In this document: in pieces, positions 11,548 through 23,530 of the stretch
Position numbering within the stretch: the stretch's first letter is position 1
Layout of the letters: each line of letters starts with the position of its first letter
Origin: Gordius sp. MW1
Lineage: Eukaryota > Nematomorpha > Gordioida > Gordea > Gordiidae
Direction: 5' to 3'
Length of the DNA stretch: 64,000 nucleotides
NCBI GenBank assembly: GCA_964036665.1
Contig: OZ038527.1
Coordinates: forward strand, 15,894,221-15,958,220
Notes under the pieces: generated by a model
Databases searched by the model: none
What the model saw: only the letters and a program-made list of their open reading frames with translations
Told to the model about the DNA's origin: nothing
Translations under genes and position numbers: made by a program

Positions 11548-12293
11548 ATAAACCGGTAACTAACCTTGACATTTAAATTTAAGAATAAACCACTTGGCAC
11601 ATTTCCAAAAGTAAAAGAAGTCATAAAATTAGAAGTAAGCGAGGGGGGGGGAATAGATATACCAAACCTACCCCCAATTTTCTATACTTAAATAAGTATA
11701 GATTTAACGAATGATCCTCCCTCAGTGAGGGAGAATGTATTTTATAGGATTCGTAACCACTAATATATTTTTCCCAATTTTATTTCCACAAAACAAATCT
11801 TTTATTATTAATCATTTTACAAACAATTCCTTCTTTTAATAGTGAGAATAATAATGATGATCGTTGACGTAAATAGGTAAACAATACAATAACGATCGGG
11901 GGTTGATTGAAGATGAAATATGTAAACAATACCATCACGATCGGGGAGGGGGATTATAACAAACAAACGCGTTAGGACTGCGTGACAATAATTTGAATAG
12001 TCATACAACTAGCAAGGGGAGGGTAATAAAACTAAAAGGGTAATTGAACAAGCCAAGAATAGTAATTAAAACACGAAAGGGGGGAAGAAAAATAGCTATA
12101 TCATAAAACTAGAACTAAGCAACCAAAACAGGATAAAACCAAAATTAAAAGGGGATTGGCGTTATGCCACAGTTGCTAAATAAATTTCAATGCACAGAAC
12201 ACCTGTTCGGCAGTCTATAGTTTTATTAGTCTATGGTTATATTATATGTCTATTTGTACCTAATTGTTAGATTAGTATAATTTATTTTGCAAG

Positions 12294-15200
12294 ATGTCTT
12301 TGGCTGATGAACTTTTGGCTGATATGGAAGAAGGGGAAGAGGAGGAAGATTTATATGTGTCTGGGCTCGATAAAATAGATGAAATTAATGAAATCGAAGA
12401 TATAGATGACAATGAAAAGGATTCAAAGATAAAAGTGGACTCTGTTAAATATGTAGCTAAGTTATGGGAAAGTCCTCAAGTTTGATTAAAATACATAATT
12501 TATATTTTAATGATAGCTCAAAGCAATATTAAGTCAAATCGAGGCTAAGCTTTTAATGAATGAAGAAAATACTAAGGAGGAGCAGAGCCTGGCTAACTAC
12601 GAAGGTTTAGTAGAAAACCATCATGAATATCAACTAATAGTTGAAGCTAACAATTTGACTGTTGAGATAGATAATGAAATAAGTAAGTTTATATTTCCCT
12701 ACCTAAATCTACCTAACTTTTAATGCCAGTAATTATGTGTTATGTTATTATATTATAATAATTTCTTAGATGTAATCCATAAATATCTAAGAGATGTATA
12801 TGCAAAACGGTTTCCTGAATTAGAATCATTGATTCCTACCCCTTTGGAATATATATTTACTGTTAAGGTATTGTAAATTTTATGTTTTTAAATTTATATA
12901 TATTTTATTTTCCTGTTATTATTGTTTTCAAATGTATTATTTAATGCTATCAATTGAATTTTAAACTAAATGTTTTTATAAATACACGTTATTGTAAAAA
13001 CAATTAATACATAAATTATTGAAAAAAATGATAAAGTTATTATATATCTTAAGGAATTGGGTAATGATTTGGAAAAAACTAAATCTAGCATTGAATTACA
13101 AAAAATATTAACCCCTGCAACAATAATGGTTGTCAGTGTAACAGCCTCCACAACTCAAGGGTAAATATTATATGTTTATGAAATAGATCATGTATATTTT
13201 AAGAGTTTAAAATATTAATTTTTTCTTTATTTTTTAGTATAATGCCTTGCACTAATCTAATATAGTATTTATTCAACAATAATTTTATTGATTTTCTGCA
13301 AGATTTATGTTTGTTGTTTTATGCATATAAAGAACAGTTTTAGAAGAAGGAGAATTTCAATGGGTTGAAGAGGCTTGTGAAATGGTAATGAAATTTTTTT
13401 GTTGATTAATTGTTAAATATGAAAATTAATTAATAAATAGAATACAAAGAAATTAAAAAAAACAATAAAATTCTATTTTTATAAACTGTTTAAATATTGT
13501 AATTAACTTTTTTTAAAATATAGTTTTGTATCTATTTTTTAGAATTGTTTATAATTAATTTTATGCAATCAAATATTAAAGGTTATTTGTAATCGTTTAG
13601 ATAATATTTACAAATGGATCTAGTGTTAATCATAGACAATCATTATATCATCACATCGCATTAATTAACAAATAACTAAGGGTGTACATATAGTCAATTA
13701 CTATTAGAATTGATTAACCTTTTCATGAGCTAATTCCAATCAGCCATTAATTTATGTTAAAATCATTATACTTTAAGTTAAATTTTTTTATTTATTTTAA
13801 TTTCTATAATAAAATGTTGTAGGTTCAAAACCTCAATGATGCGAGGATGAAAATATTGCATTTCGTTGAATCTAGGATGATGTTTATTGCACCTAATTTG
13901 ACACTTATTGTTGGAGCCTCTTGTGCTGCTAAATTGATGGGTATTTTTGTTTTAATATTATATCAATAAGCTTTATAATATAAGAGTTGTTTAGAAACTT
14001 CATTTTAATGTTTGAGAAAGGTTCAATTTTTTGTGAATTTTTTTCCTTATTTATAATGGATTGATATGTTTTATCTCAATTTTTTATTTTTAGATTATTT
14101 AATCAATTAGAATGTTTATTATAAATATTTTAAACAATAAATATCTGCTCAATTAATTACTTATAAAAGTACAATATTGTAAAAATTTAAAATCGCTTTA
14201 GCTCAACATTTGTAAACACTGTATTATCAATAAGCACATTATAATGTGGTTGAGTGATGCTCAAACTTGTTGATTATTTTAAAAAAAATACTTAAATAAG
14301 AGAACAAATTATTTTGCATAGTTTTTTATTCAAAGTGCAAAGTTTTAATTGCCATTTTCCAAGTTTTTTATTCAATTTGCCAAGTTTTGAATTAAATGTT
14401 AAGTTTTTTATTAAATGTTCAGATTTTTATTTATTTGCTCAGAGATTAATTATACTTGCCAAGTTTTTTTATGCAAGGTGGTTTTAATTTTTAATTAAAA
14501 CGAGATAGGTGCGGGTATCGAACCTGCGAGGTACGAGCTATTGAAGCTGCTAGTCAGACGTTCAATCCACTGAGCTATCAAAATATTTTTGGTTATATCA
14601 CTTATATATAGCAGCTATAACATTTTATTAGGTTTTTATATATATTATTTTAATAAATGATTATTAAAGGCATCATTTTGTTTGTTTTTAATATACTTTG
14701 ATTTATGTACTTAATATAGACAATACGCGATTTAAATGAATAATTTATAACTATTATTAAAGCTCTCTAGCGTTTCCACAGCTCAATAACACTTCTGTGC
14801 AAAATGTAATATAGGCAAGGGTTAGGGTTAGATTTAGTGATTTTAATAACAACTGAGCATATTTTGAAAAAAAACGAAATATTTTTTTCAAAAAAAACTG
14901 AACATTTTTTGAAAAAAAAACTTAACATTTTTTGAAAAAAAACTGAATATTTTTTGAAAAATTACTGAACATTTGTTTACAAAAAAACTGAGCACTTTTT
15001 AATTAAAATCTGAGCATAAAAAAACTGAACATTTTTAAAAATCTGAGCAAGTTGAATTAAAAACTGAGCACAAACAACTGAGCATTATGGAATTTTTCAC
15101 TATGCATTTAAATCACACCCCTTAAATAATACTTGGGTCAGATTTTGATGAGAGACATGTGTCATACTAAATTATAAATTAATAGCAACCTAGAGATCAA

Positions 15201-18200
15201 TTTAAATTTTGAATTACGTTCTTAATATGGTTTTATACTTGCTTAATCAATAATATTGTATGCAAAGTTATATTGACTATCTTTATAGTGAGATATATTT
15301 AAAGTCTTGTTTGGGGGGGGGAATATAAAATATTAAAGTTTCTAAAACCAAAAGTCGTTTAAAAGCTTATAGCTTAAACTTCTAACTATCTAAATCGTAT
15401 TTTTGATCAATTTTTAAATTTAAAGCCTAAAACAGTAAAACGCCATGATAAATTTATTCTTCTTTTTAAATATTACTAAAAATTAAAAGTTATTGATATA
15501 ATATATAACGTAATTATTTTGTATATGCTTTAATTTTTTATAAGGGAATTTTGTATGTTTTGAATAGATTTTTGGGGGCAAAATAAAACTCTAACTATAC
15601 ATATTAAAGACTCTTTTATGGCAGCACCGTTTACAGTCTGTATAATATAAACCTGTTGTATCATTTGTTGCTTGTGTAGGCGCCGCCGGTGGTTTGTCCA
15701 AGCTTTCCAAAATTCCATCAGCTAATTTGCTGGTGATCGGATCACAGAAAAAGATACTATCCGGTTTCTCAAGCTCTGCCCTCATGCCTCACCTCGGTTA
15801 CATCTTCAGTAGTCCCTTGGTGCAAACGGCCCCTCCCGTAATTCTATTCTTATCACTTTTGCTTAACTCAATCGGCTCTTTTATAGCCTATCGTGATGTG
15901 TAATTATTTATTGGGTGGGTATTATTATAATTGAATCCCTTGACTGCAAAACTTTGTACGAAAGCTTTTCATTTTAAATCTAATTTGTGAGATTTTATAA
16001 CATTTGCCTTCTGTTTACTTTATTTGCCTGGCTTAGGGGCGAAGGGACCGATTAGTGTTACTCGATAAAACGTTTAAATATCTACATGTTTTAAATGTAT
16101 ATAAAATGGTACAAGAGAATAATTTCGTTTTCAATTATCGACTGCGAATGTCTGAGAAATTTTAAGGCAAATTTGCTACTTTATCAAATGGCATAGTTTC
16201 GGGATAGTCTAGTAAAATTTTTAGATCGTTATATTTTACTTATAAATAGCTCTAGTCTAATGTCTTGGTAAAACTCTAAATTTATAGTAACTGAAATCGC
16301 TAGACTAGTTATATCTACATCATCAAGTTTCACGTCAAAGCCACGTGTTAGTTTCCTCAATCGTTAGCTATCCCTACCTCGTTAGTTCTTACACATTGTT
16401 TAATATGGGTATCACGTCACATTATTTTTTGCGACATTTTTGAAATCCTATTATTTTTATTTCACCGCGAGTACATTGAGCACCCAACTAAGTTGTACCT
16501 AGCACACCTTAATAATTAATCACTCGCCAAATGAATAGGATCTCCGGCGAAAGATATCGCGCATCGTGGCGAACAAATGCGCCCTAGCTGCCCGAGTCGA
16601 CAGTTTTCACCAGAATAGGAATGGGACCGTGGGTAAAAATTACGTGCAGGTCATCAAGCATCACCTCGACATATTGTTGGAACCGCCGTCAGTTAAGTTG
16701 GTCAAGCCTTTACCAGCGCCCCTCGAAGGACCACGAAAGCGCAGGGGCGGCCGAAAGTACGTAATATTCAAAAGAGACGCTATATCATATCACTAAGTTC
16801 TTCCTTAACTTAATATTCTTAACGGCCTTGGTTTTGTTACTAACCTAACAGAATACTAATTTTTTGTACCTATGCATTCGTTCGTTTGTTAACACTCTAA
16901 ATTTTGGCAAAAATATTTGCCATGCATTTTTTGTGAAAAAGCCAGTTCTAGGCAGACTACAGCGGTGGTCAGTTATATATGGTCAAGCTTGGCCACTTTG
17001 ATTTATTTGACAGCAGACGTAGACTTGTTAATGTCTCTCATGAAGTGTCTGATAAAACGATGGCTTTGCAATTGTTATATTGTTGTGGTATAAACCGCAC
17101 TCATAACTCTTTTAACGTAGAAAATTAATATTGAGCAAGATAATGCAATGTTTTTAAACTTTAAATGTTATTATTAAGCGGCTCATTTAATTTATTACCA
17201 TAGAATCTCATTTACTATATATAAATACTAGGTATCGAAAAATGAAGGAGCGTTTCGGCTTAACGGAAATGCGGAAGCAAGCGAATCGTATGACTTTCGC
17301 TCACATAGAGGAGGACGCATATCAAGCCGATCTTGGGTTTTCTGTGGGAAATTTGGGAAACAGCAACAGTGGCAAAATTAGGGCTGCTCAAGTATGATTA
17401 AGTCGGAAGCTTTTTAATGATTACAGCTCTCCTCCAATATTTTAGAAAAGTGTTATTAATTAAGTTAGGGCCCATTTGTGGATAGGGCAATCAATTAAGT
17501 CAGGTATCGCCAAGCTTGTGGTTATATGTATAAAGTTTTTTTTATATTTTTTTCATATATATATATGTGTTTTTTTTTGCTTTAGTTTATTACACGTTTT
17601 TTTAATTTGGCATTGTTGTATAGCACTATAGGCCGCCTTCAATAATATCTGTCAAACACATTAATGGCCATTTACTTTTAAGAACACTTTTTTTAGCAAT
17701 TAGAGATTTATTTAAAAAGACTAGGATATGTAATGTCGAGATGTGCCTTAAACCCGATTTAAAATTGATTTGGTTTTGTTGTCATATTAAGATGAGTACA
17801 TATTAATTATACTTGTTATAGCTATCATTTCCATCATCACTCCCATTTTTTCTCTGATTACTAACCCAAATCCTTTGCCTTTGTTATCCATGAACCGCGT
17901 AAAAGATAAATTGGTTTTTCAGCAAAAATTTGTTTTACGATTATAAAAAATTCAACAATTCTTAATCATCTAAGCTTACTTAATTGCCATCCGATGTTAT
18001 GCTTGTATGCGCTTTGATATTTATTTTCACACAACTCTGAAGATCCCTACCATAATAATTCAAATTTAACGCCACTTTTATTATATATCGATGTCATTTA
18101 GATCGATCTAAAGACCCAGGTCAAGATATCGAAAACCTTGCAAAAACAAATTCAAAAACAGCATGCAAAACTAGGCGTTCAAAGCTCGTTAACGTCAGGC

Positions 18201-18720
18201 GGCAAGAGTAGTATAAGAACCAGTTTTGCCCGGAGCAATATCCCTGGCACGGCATCTAGCATCGCTTTTACTCCCTTACAAGTCAGTTTTTGTGTCATTT
18301 AAAATCGTTGATTAACATTTAAATCACACTTATTATTTGATTTGTAACAATCCGAGTTGCAAACGTTTACTAAAGAATTTTGAATAATCATTTAGGAATA
18401 AACAAAGTGTTTTATATATTGTATTTGAAGTTTGCTCAATCTCATAATTTCCTTCTGATTTATTATTATATTTTTATTTAATTCCCTTTATAGCACCTAA
18501 GTGTTTACTATTAACTGTTATGCAATTTATTATTTAAAATATATGTTAAACATAGCTTGATAGTATTCATTTTAATACAATTCTAATTTTTTCCATATTT
18601 GATATGTAGGGTTTGGAGATAGTTAACCCCCAAGCAGCAGAAAAAATTCTTGACGACTCCTCGGCAAAATATTTTTCAAATAAAGCGGGCTTTTTGAACG
18701 TTGCTAGAAAGACTACTTGA
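12294..18720 (+). CDS. PRPF31: U4/U6 small nuclear ribonucleoprotein Prp31
   Basis: Spliceosomal protein that binds U4 snRNA with the 15.5K protein and joins U4/U6 to U5 in the nucleus. Eleven exons keep one frame through GT-AG introns: 12294-12479, 12517-12682, 12770-12867, 13054-13160, 13333-13384, 13823-13940, 15680-15837, 16539-16756, 17232-17391, 18102-18281, 18610-18720, giving 517 aa (human about 499). The start MSLADELLADM matches the family N-terminus. Visible landmarks: acidic N-terminus, NOSIC-region ANNLTVEIDNEI, Nop-domain VESRMMFIAPNL and GSQKKILSGFSSSAL, LAARVDSF, RKRRGGRK, the C-terminal KQANRMTF, and GLEIVNPQAAEK near the end. Intron 1 is only 37 nt; intron 6 (1.74 kb) holds a tRNA-like sequence and A/T repeats. 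No inactivating change was seen, so it is probably functional. The last residues (NVARKTT) differ from vertebrates. Confidence 0.96.
14505..14585 (-). pseudogene. tRNA-like sequence (tRNA pseudogene or SINE head) in PRPF31 intron 6
   Basis: On the - strand an A-box-like TAGCTCAGTGG (14578-14568) is followed 43 nt later by a perfect B-box GGTTCGATACC (14524-14514) with a T-stem pairing at 4 of 5 positions. The acceptor and anticodon stems do not pair, and the candidate anticodon loop CTAGCAG is not closed by a stem. So it is not a credible functional tRNA. It is antisense to its host gene. Confidence 0.6.
14860..15085 (+). repeat. Degenerate short tandem repeat, CTGARCATTTTTT type
   Basis: About ten irregular units of ACTGAACATTTTTTGAAAAA or CTGAGCA plus A runs. 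Partly complementary A/T-rich units (CAAGTTTTTTATTCAA, TGTTCAG, TGCTCAG) lie at about 14330-14480 in the same intron, so the two tracts can fold on each other. The left edge is a 43-bp block (14797-14842) with GGGTTAGGGTTAGATTTAGT, shared with the tandem-array elements. Confidence 0.6.
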
Positions 18721-18817
18721 TTTATATCCTGTATTCTTGTTTATATTCCATGTCTTTATATTGAATTGCCCTAAACATGGGTCTGTATATTATTTATTTA
18801 AAGTATAAAAAACGTTG

Positions 18818-18823
18818 AATAAA
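18818..18823 (+). promoter_or_regulatory. Poly(A) signal of PRPF31
   Basis: AATAAA lies 98 nt after the PRPF31 stop codon in otherwise AT-rich 3' sequence. It is the first canonical hexamer downstream, so it is the likely cleavage signal, though chance AATAAA is frequent here. Confidence 0.55.
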
Positions 18824-19619
18824 TTTATATTTAATATTCTAATTTATTTTTGTTAATGTTTTTTACGCACATATTTTGGTGCTAAGTCATGAGGATGATA
18901 TCCAATCCTTTTACAGTAGAATTTATTAAAAACTTTATTAATTCTAAATTTTTGAGATTTGTTAATGTCTTAAATGAATGCTCCGGCGTAAGGCGTTTAA
19001 TTCAAATTTTGTTAAAAATTATGACATTGATATTATGCTTTTAGGGCACTCTATGCCAGCTAGGGACGTACGCAGGACTACAATTTGAGAGGAGGGGGTT
19101 TAATTTTGCTTAAATTATCTAATTTAATTAAAAATCACATATCAATAATACCTAAAGACCTGCACGGAAAACCCGGTTTTGGACTCAATCCCGAACCAGG
19201 AGCTAAAAATTAGAAGGACGAAAATTTCGGGTCGGAATTTCGTGGTTTTGATATTGAGATGATTCAAATAGGCAATGTCCGTTATATCAACACACAAAGA
19301 AAACAAAGAAACTTTTTCCTTCCTTCACTCTTCTTGAAGCATTCTAACAGAATTTAAAAAAGAATAAATCTTTTAGATTCGAGAAGGAATCTTATTTGTT
19401 AATACATGTGAAAATAAACAATAATAATAAATATTGATGATTTAGAACTAACCGGCGACTTGTGTATCATGGAAATAGTTCATTTATAATTAAATTAAAT
19501 CTAGCCCTCCCCAATGGCTCCTAGACCCTTCCCTCCAAGAGTGGTGGTATAGGCATCCGACCCCCCCCCCCCCCCCATTTACTTTTACTAGCAGGGTTCA
19601 TTTCATCCCGTTTATCAGC

Positions 19620-21605
19620 GGATGAGTTAATCAAACAAATTACACACACCCAAGACCCTCACCTCGACAGCGCTCTTCAGGCGTGGGAAGACCTCAAACT
19701 TGATTCCGCAACTGACCCAACTGGAACCACCCAAAAGGAATGGGATTTACCACTGATAGCACGTTTTGTAACTTACCTCTCTTCGAACAACCTATCTTTG
19801 GGAAATTTCCATTTCAATTTGGCAGCCTCCGGGGGTTACGAATGGCTCGAGGCCCTACCAAGCCAAAACCTAGGGTTACACTTGTCGGGCGAGGGTCTCG
19901 AATAGCTGTAGGCCTACGCCTCGGCTGCGACATTGTGTCCCCATTCATCTGCGATCCTGTCGCCAACCCGTTCTAGCAACGGCCATCATTCTACACTGCC
20001 AATACAGCAAGGGGCGGCATCCCCGTCATGCCACAATAAATAAAATAATCGGGCAATCTTTGAAGAAAGCCGGCTTTCCTAATTTAATGGAACCCACAGG
20101 CCTAAGCTCCACTGACGGTAAAAGGCTCGACGGTGTAACATCCCGTGGGCTCGTGGGCTAAACGCTTGTTGGGACTTCACTGCAGTGGATATATTTGCCA
20201 AATATAACACCTCTCCCGACCTCATCTCTTCTAGTGAGAGAAAGAAAGTGGAAAAATACATATACCTCAGCAATATTATTTTTGTACTAGTAGTGGCCAC
20301 GACCCTCGGTAATTTAGGTCCCAAGGGCAGCCAATTCCTCAAACAACAAAATATATAACCTCCATTTAGAGGTGTGCACGGATCAAATTTTTTTGATCCG
20401 ATCCGAGGGGTTTTTGAAAAATTTTATATCCATCCGATCCGATCCGAGTTTTTTAAAATTTAAATCCGATCCGATCCGAGTTTTTTAAAATCTAAATACG
20501 ATCCGATCCGAAATTTTCAAATTAAAATTTTACGAACAGAACTTTTTATTGTTGATTTAATTCAAAATACATAAAAATAAGGTATAGCAATTTTAATAGA
20601 CCTGAAATAAATATAAAATTTTATTTGACTAATTCCATAATATCATATAAAAATAATAAAGAATCTAAATTTTCTGGTTTAATTCGCGTTCTTCTTCTAA
20701 TGTTCTTCCAGCCACCGAGAAATTTCTTTCCGAATTGGTAGAGGTAGCAGGTATAGCTAAAACTTTATTTGCCAGCTTATAAAGCCTTGGCAGGACTGTT
20801 TGATATGAACCCCACAATTTCAGCAAATCTTTTTTTGAATCACATTTGCAATCTTCATTTTTTAACGAAAGGTAAATTGTGATTTCATCGGGGGCTTTAT
20901 CCCAATTCTAACACCCCCCCCCCCCCTATTATTTTTTCCCCTCAAGTCGGCGTGACTCACACCAGACACCCCTGCTGCACCATGGAGATTGCTTCTAAGA
21001 AAGAAGGCAAGGCAAGTTACATCTGTAGTCTATGGTTACATCACTCATGATTACCCGAAATCAAGAGGGAAAGGAGCTACGCGTGTGCTTTAAGGAAAGG
21101 GGAGAGTTGATAATTTTCGGAGTTGAGTTGAAATGAAATAGAAAGAGATGCGTGTCTACTACGTCTAGCTAGGGAAAAACGCTAGGGAAATACTGATAAA
21201 TATATTTGGGTAAGTAAGGGGTGAGGAGGTGGTATTGGGCATCAAAAATGGTAAAGTAAAAAAAGAATGCAAAAATAATTATGAAAAGGCACACTAAAAA
21301 TTATTAATTTAATTATTATTGTTTATTTTAAATTTGAAAATCCGATCCGATCCCACTAAAATAAAATGTTGATCCGATCCGATCCGACTTCCAAAATTAA
21401 AATGTTGATCCGATCCGTCCGAATCCGAGTTCGGACGGGTCGGATCGGATTGATCCGTGCACACCTCTACCTCCATTACACACGATCCCAAAAAATTCTT
21501 TTACATCAAGCAGAAAATCACCATGGAAATTGTAAAATCTAAGACAATCTCAATCCATGGCTCGATGCCACATACATAATTATTTGGAAATAAACTTCGG
21601 TTAAA
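19620..21605 (+). pseudogene. Non-LTR retrotransposon relic (C-terminal nuclease-like part), split by hAT
   Basis: Conceptual translation with several frameshifts and stops gives NLSLGNFHFNLAASGG, YEWLEALPSQNLGLHLSGEG, then IAVGLRLGCDIVSPFIC, MEPTGLSSTDGKR and a DG/WD-like segment. After the hAT copy (20367-21469) it resumes at about 21478 with KQKITMEIVKSKTISIHGSMP. The same order of blocks is found on the - strand at 41640-42600. It is the C-terminus of an invertebrate reverse-transcriptase protein with a Cys/His cluster and an RPDG...WD.T motif. That combination suggests a restriction-like endonuclease module as in R2-like elements; the clade is inferred. The hAT landed between the two halves and duplicated CCTCCATT. 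Confidence 0.65.
20367..21469. mobile_element. hAT element, internal-deletion derivative, GATCCG arrays
   Basis: The 1103-bp element has perfect terminal inverted repeats (TAGAGGTGTGCACGGATC at the left, its complement at the right). An exact 8-bp target duplication CCTCCATT lies at 20359-20366 and 21470-21477. Inside each end are arrays of GATCCGATCCGA, inverted relative to each other. The interior matches 57996-60749 at both sides. It still carries, on the - strand, the hAT C-terminal dimerisation exon (LYKLANKVLAIPATST, SERNFSVAGRTLEE), but the rest of the transposase is deleted. The junction is at a C run near 20912-20927. It depends on a full copy for movement. Confidence 0.92.
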
Positions 21606-23530
21606 AAAAACTCGGGCCTTCGGCCCTCCTGGAAAGGGGGAGGGGAGAAGGGAAGGGGGGACGACTCATCTTTACTTCGTATAAATGTATCAAATTTGCT
21701 ATGCAATTTATGGGCGAGAAAGGTTGGAAGGGGCGAGAATGCCTATAGGAAGTATTTAAATGCCTAATGATTAATTAATTATTTATACAAATTTTCCATT
21801 TATAGGCAAAATGTAATATAGGCAAGGGTTAGGGTTAGATTTAGTGTTTGCATCTAGTTGCGTATTACATTAGTTTTTACGGCCTTTAGTGATTATGGGT
21901 CTAACAAATATTATATTATAAAACATCACAATGTTAAGAATTTGCAGAATTGTTGGGAGAAATTTTTGTTGAATTTGAACAATTTTTAATTAAAAAAATC
22001 AAAAATTTGGCGAATGGTCATTTTTTCTCCATTGGTCAGTACCAACAGATACTCTATAAGTCAATGATAGCCAAAAAAACGGAAAAAAAAATTTGATGCT
22101 CACTTTGGCTAATGGTCATTTTTTTCCATCGGTCAGCAGCCAGCACACGGAAAAAATGGAAATAAATTCACAAGAGTAAAAAAAAACGAGAAAAAAAAAT
22201 TTCGAATCACATTTTGGCCAATGGTCATTTTATTCCATTGGTCAGCAGCCAGGACACGGTAAAAGTAGATATAAATTCATAATAGTCAAAAAAAACGAGA
22301 AAAAAAATTTTCGAATCACATTGCCAATGGTCATTTTATTCCATTGGTCAGCAGCCAGCGGACGGCCAAAAAGTCATAATAGCAATGGTAGGAACAGGAA
22401 CAATCATAATAGTCAAAAAAACGAAAAAAATAATTTCGATTCACATTTTGGCCAATGGTCATTTTTTCCATCGGTCAGGAGCCAGCGGACGGCCAAAAAG
22501 TCATAATAGCAATGGTAGTAACAGGAATAATACTAATAGTCAAAAAAAACGAAAAAATAAACTCGGATTCACATTTTGGCCAATAATCATTTTTTTCATT
22601 GGTCAGCAGCCAGCGGACGGCCAAAAAGTTTATTATCAATGATAGTAACAAGAACAATCGTAATAGTCAAAACTAAAACTAAAAAAAAACTTGGAATCAC
22701 ATTTTGGCCAATGGTCATTTTTTCCATCGGTCAACAGCCAGCGGACGGCCAAAAAGTCATAATAGCAATGGTAGTAACAGGAACAATCATAATAAGCAAA
22801 AAAAAACGAAAAAATAAACTTGGATTCACATTTTGGCCAATGGTCATTTTTTTCATTGGTCAGCAGCCAGCAGACGGCCAAAAAGTCATAATAGCAATGG
22901 TAGTAACAGGAACAATCATAATAATCAAAAAAAAAGACAAAATAAACTTGGATTCACATTTTGGCCAATGGTCATTTTTTTCATTGGTCAGCAGCCAGTG
23001 GACGGCCGAAAAGTCGTATTAGCAATGGTAGTAACAGGAACAATCATAATAGTCAAAAAAAAGAAAAAAGAAACTTGGATTCACATTTTGGCCAATGGTC
23101 ATTTTTTTCATTGGTCAGCAGCCAGTGGACGGCCAAAAAGTCTTATTATCAATGGTAGTAACAGGAACAATCATAAGAGTCTAAAAAAACTCCGAGATTC
23201 TAACCCAAACCCTTGTAGTGGGGTAATTATAGCAATTAATATCAATGTACCCAATTCAAAAACGAATAGATATACTTTTGCATTAATTTAACGTAGCAAT
23301 TAAAACCCGACCCCGCCCGAAAGCGAGGGAGATAGAGATGAGGGGTGGGGCACCTCTTATGCATTAATTTAAAAAATAACACAGCGAGGGAGATAGAGAT
23401 GGGGGGTGGGGCACCTCTTTCTCATGCATTAATTTAAAAAATCGATAACCTAATATACCCAATGCAAATAGATAGGGAGGACATCAACGGACAACCAAAA
23501 ACGAGCCCATAAATTGCATAGCAATTAAAA
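21606..23530. mobile_element. Tandem-array repeat element, copy 2
   Basis: Same order as 2998-4490: GGGCCTTCGGCCC palindrome, purine run, TTGCTATGCAATTTATGGGC (about 21699), AGGGTTAGGGTTAGATTTAG, array (22010-23190), doubled GGGAGATAGAGATG block, and closing GCCCATAAATTGCATAGCAA (23505-23524). This copy has about ten array units against six in copy 1, so the array expands and contracts. Outside these blocks the two loci are unrelated, which defines the element limits. Confidence 0.6.
22010..23190 (+). repeat. Tandem repeat array, about 120-127-bp unit, about 10 units
   Basis: Units as in 3425-4105 (TTTTGGCCAATGGTCATTTTT ... CATTGGTCAGCAGCCAG ... GGACGGCCAAAAAGTC ... GGTAGTAACAGGAACAATCA). 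The first units have the variant CCAGCACACGG or CCAGGACACGG; later units are more uniform. Open frames up to about 150 codons cross the array but encode only the repeated unit. Confidence 0.85.

Larger units (their letters stand above)
7308..12172 (-). mobile_element. Tandem cluster of non-autonomous LTR-like elements
   Basis: Read on the - strand, the region holds three related LTR-like segments. Segment one runs from about 12172 to 11145 and segment two from about 10197 to 9401; each is followed at once by TGGTGTCAGAA (11144-11134 and 9400-9390), a tRNA-complementary primer-site motif. Segment three runs from 8341 to 7308. They are assembled from shared blocks (X 10068-10197 and 11548-11674; Z 7712-8341 and 9433-10067; Y 7308-7711 and 11146-11547) in order X-Z-Y, with Z absent from the first and Y from the second. 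Several begin TGTGGCATAA. The roughly 1-kb internal stretches have no coding capacity. LTR identity is inferred from the primer motif and the direct repeats. Confidence 0.55.

Noticed and set aside
14505-14585. Functional tRNA gene
   Set aside because: Good A and B boxes, but acceptor and anticodon stems do not pair, so it is annotated as tRNA-derived only.
22321-23291. Open frames up to 152 codons with the recurring peptide ANGHFFHWSAASGRPKS
   Set aside because: They are by-products of the 120-127-bp tandem array. The same peptide appears in different frames in successive units and ends at random stops.
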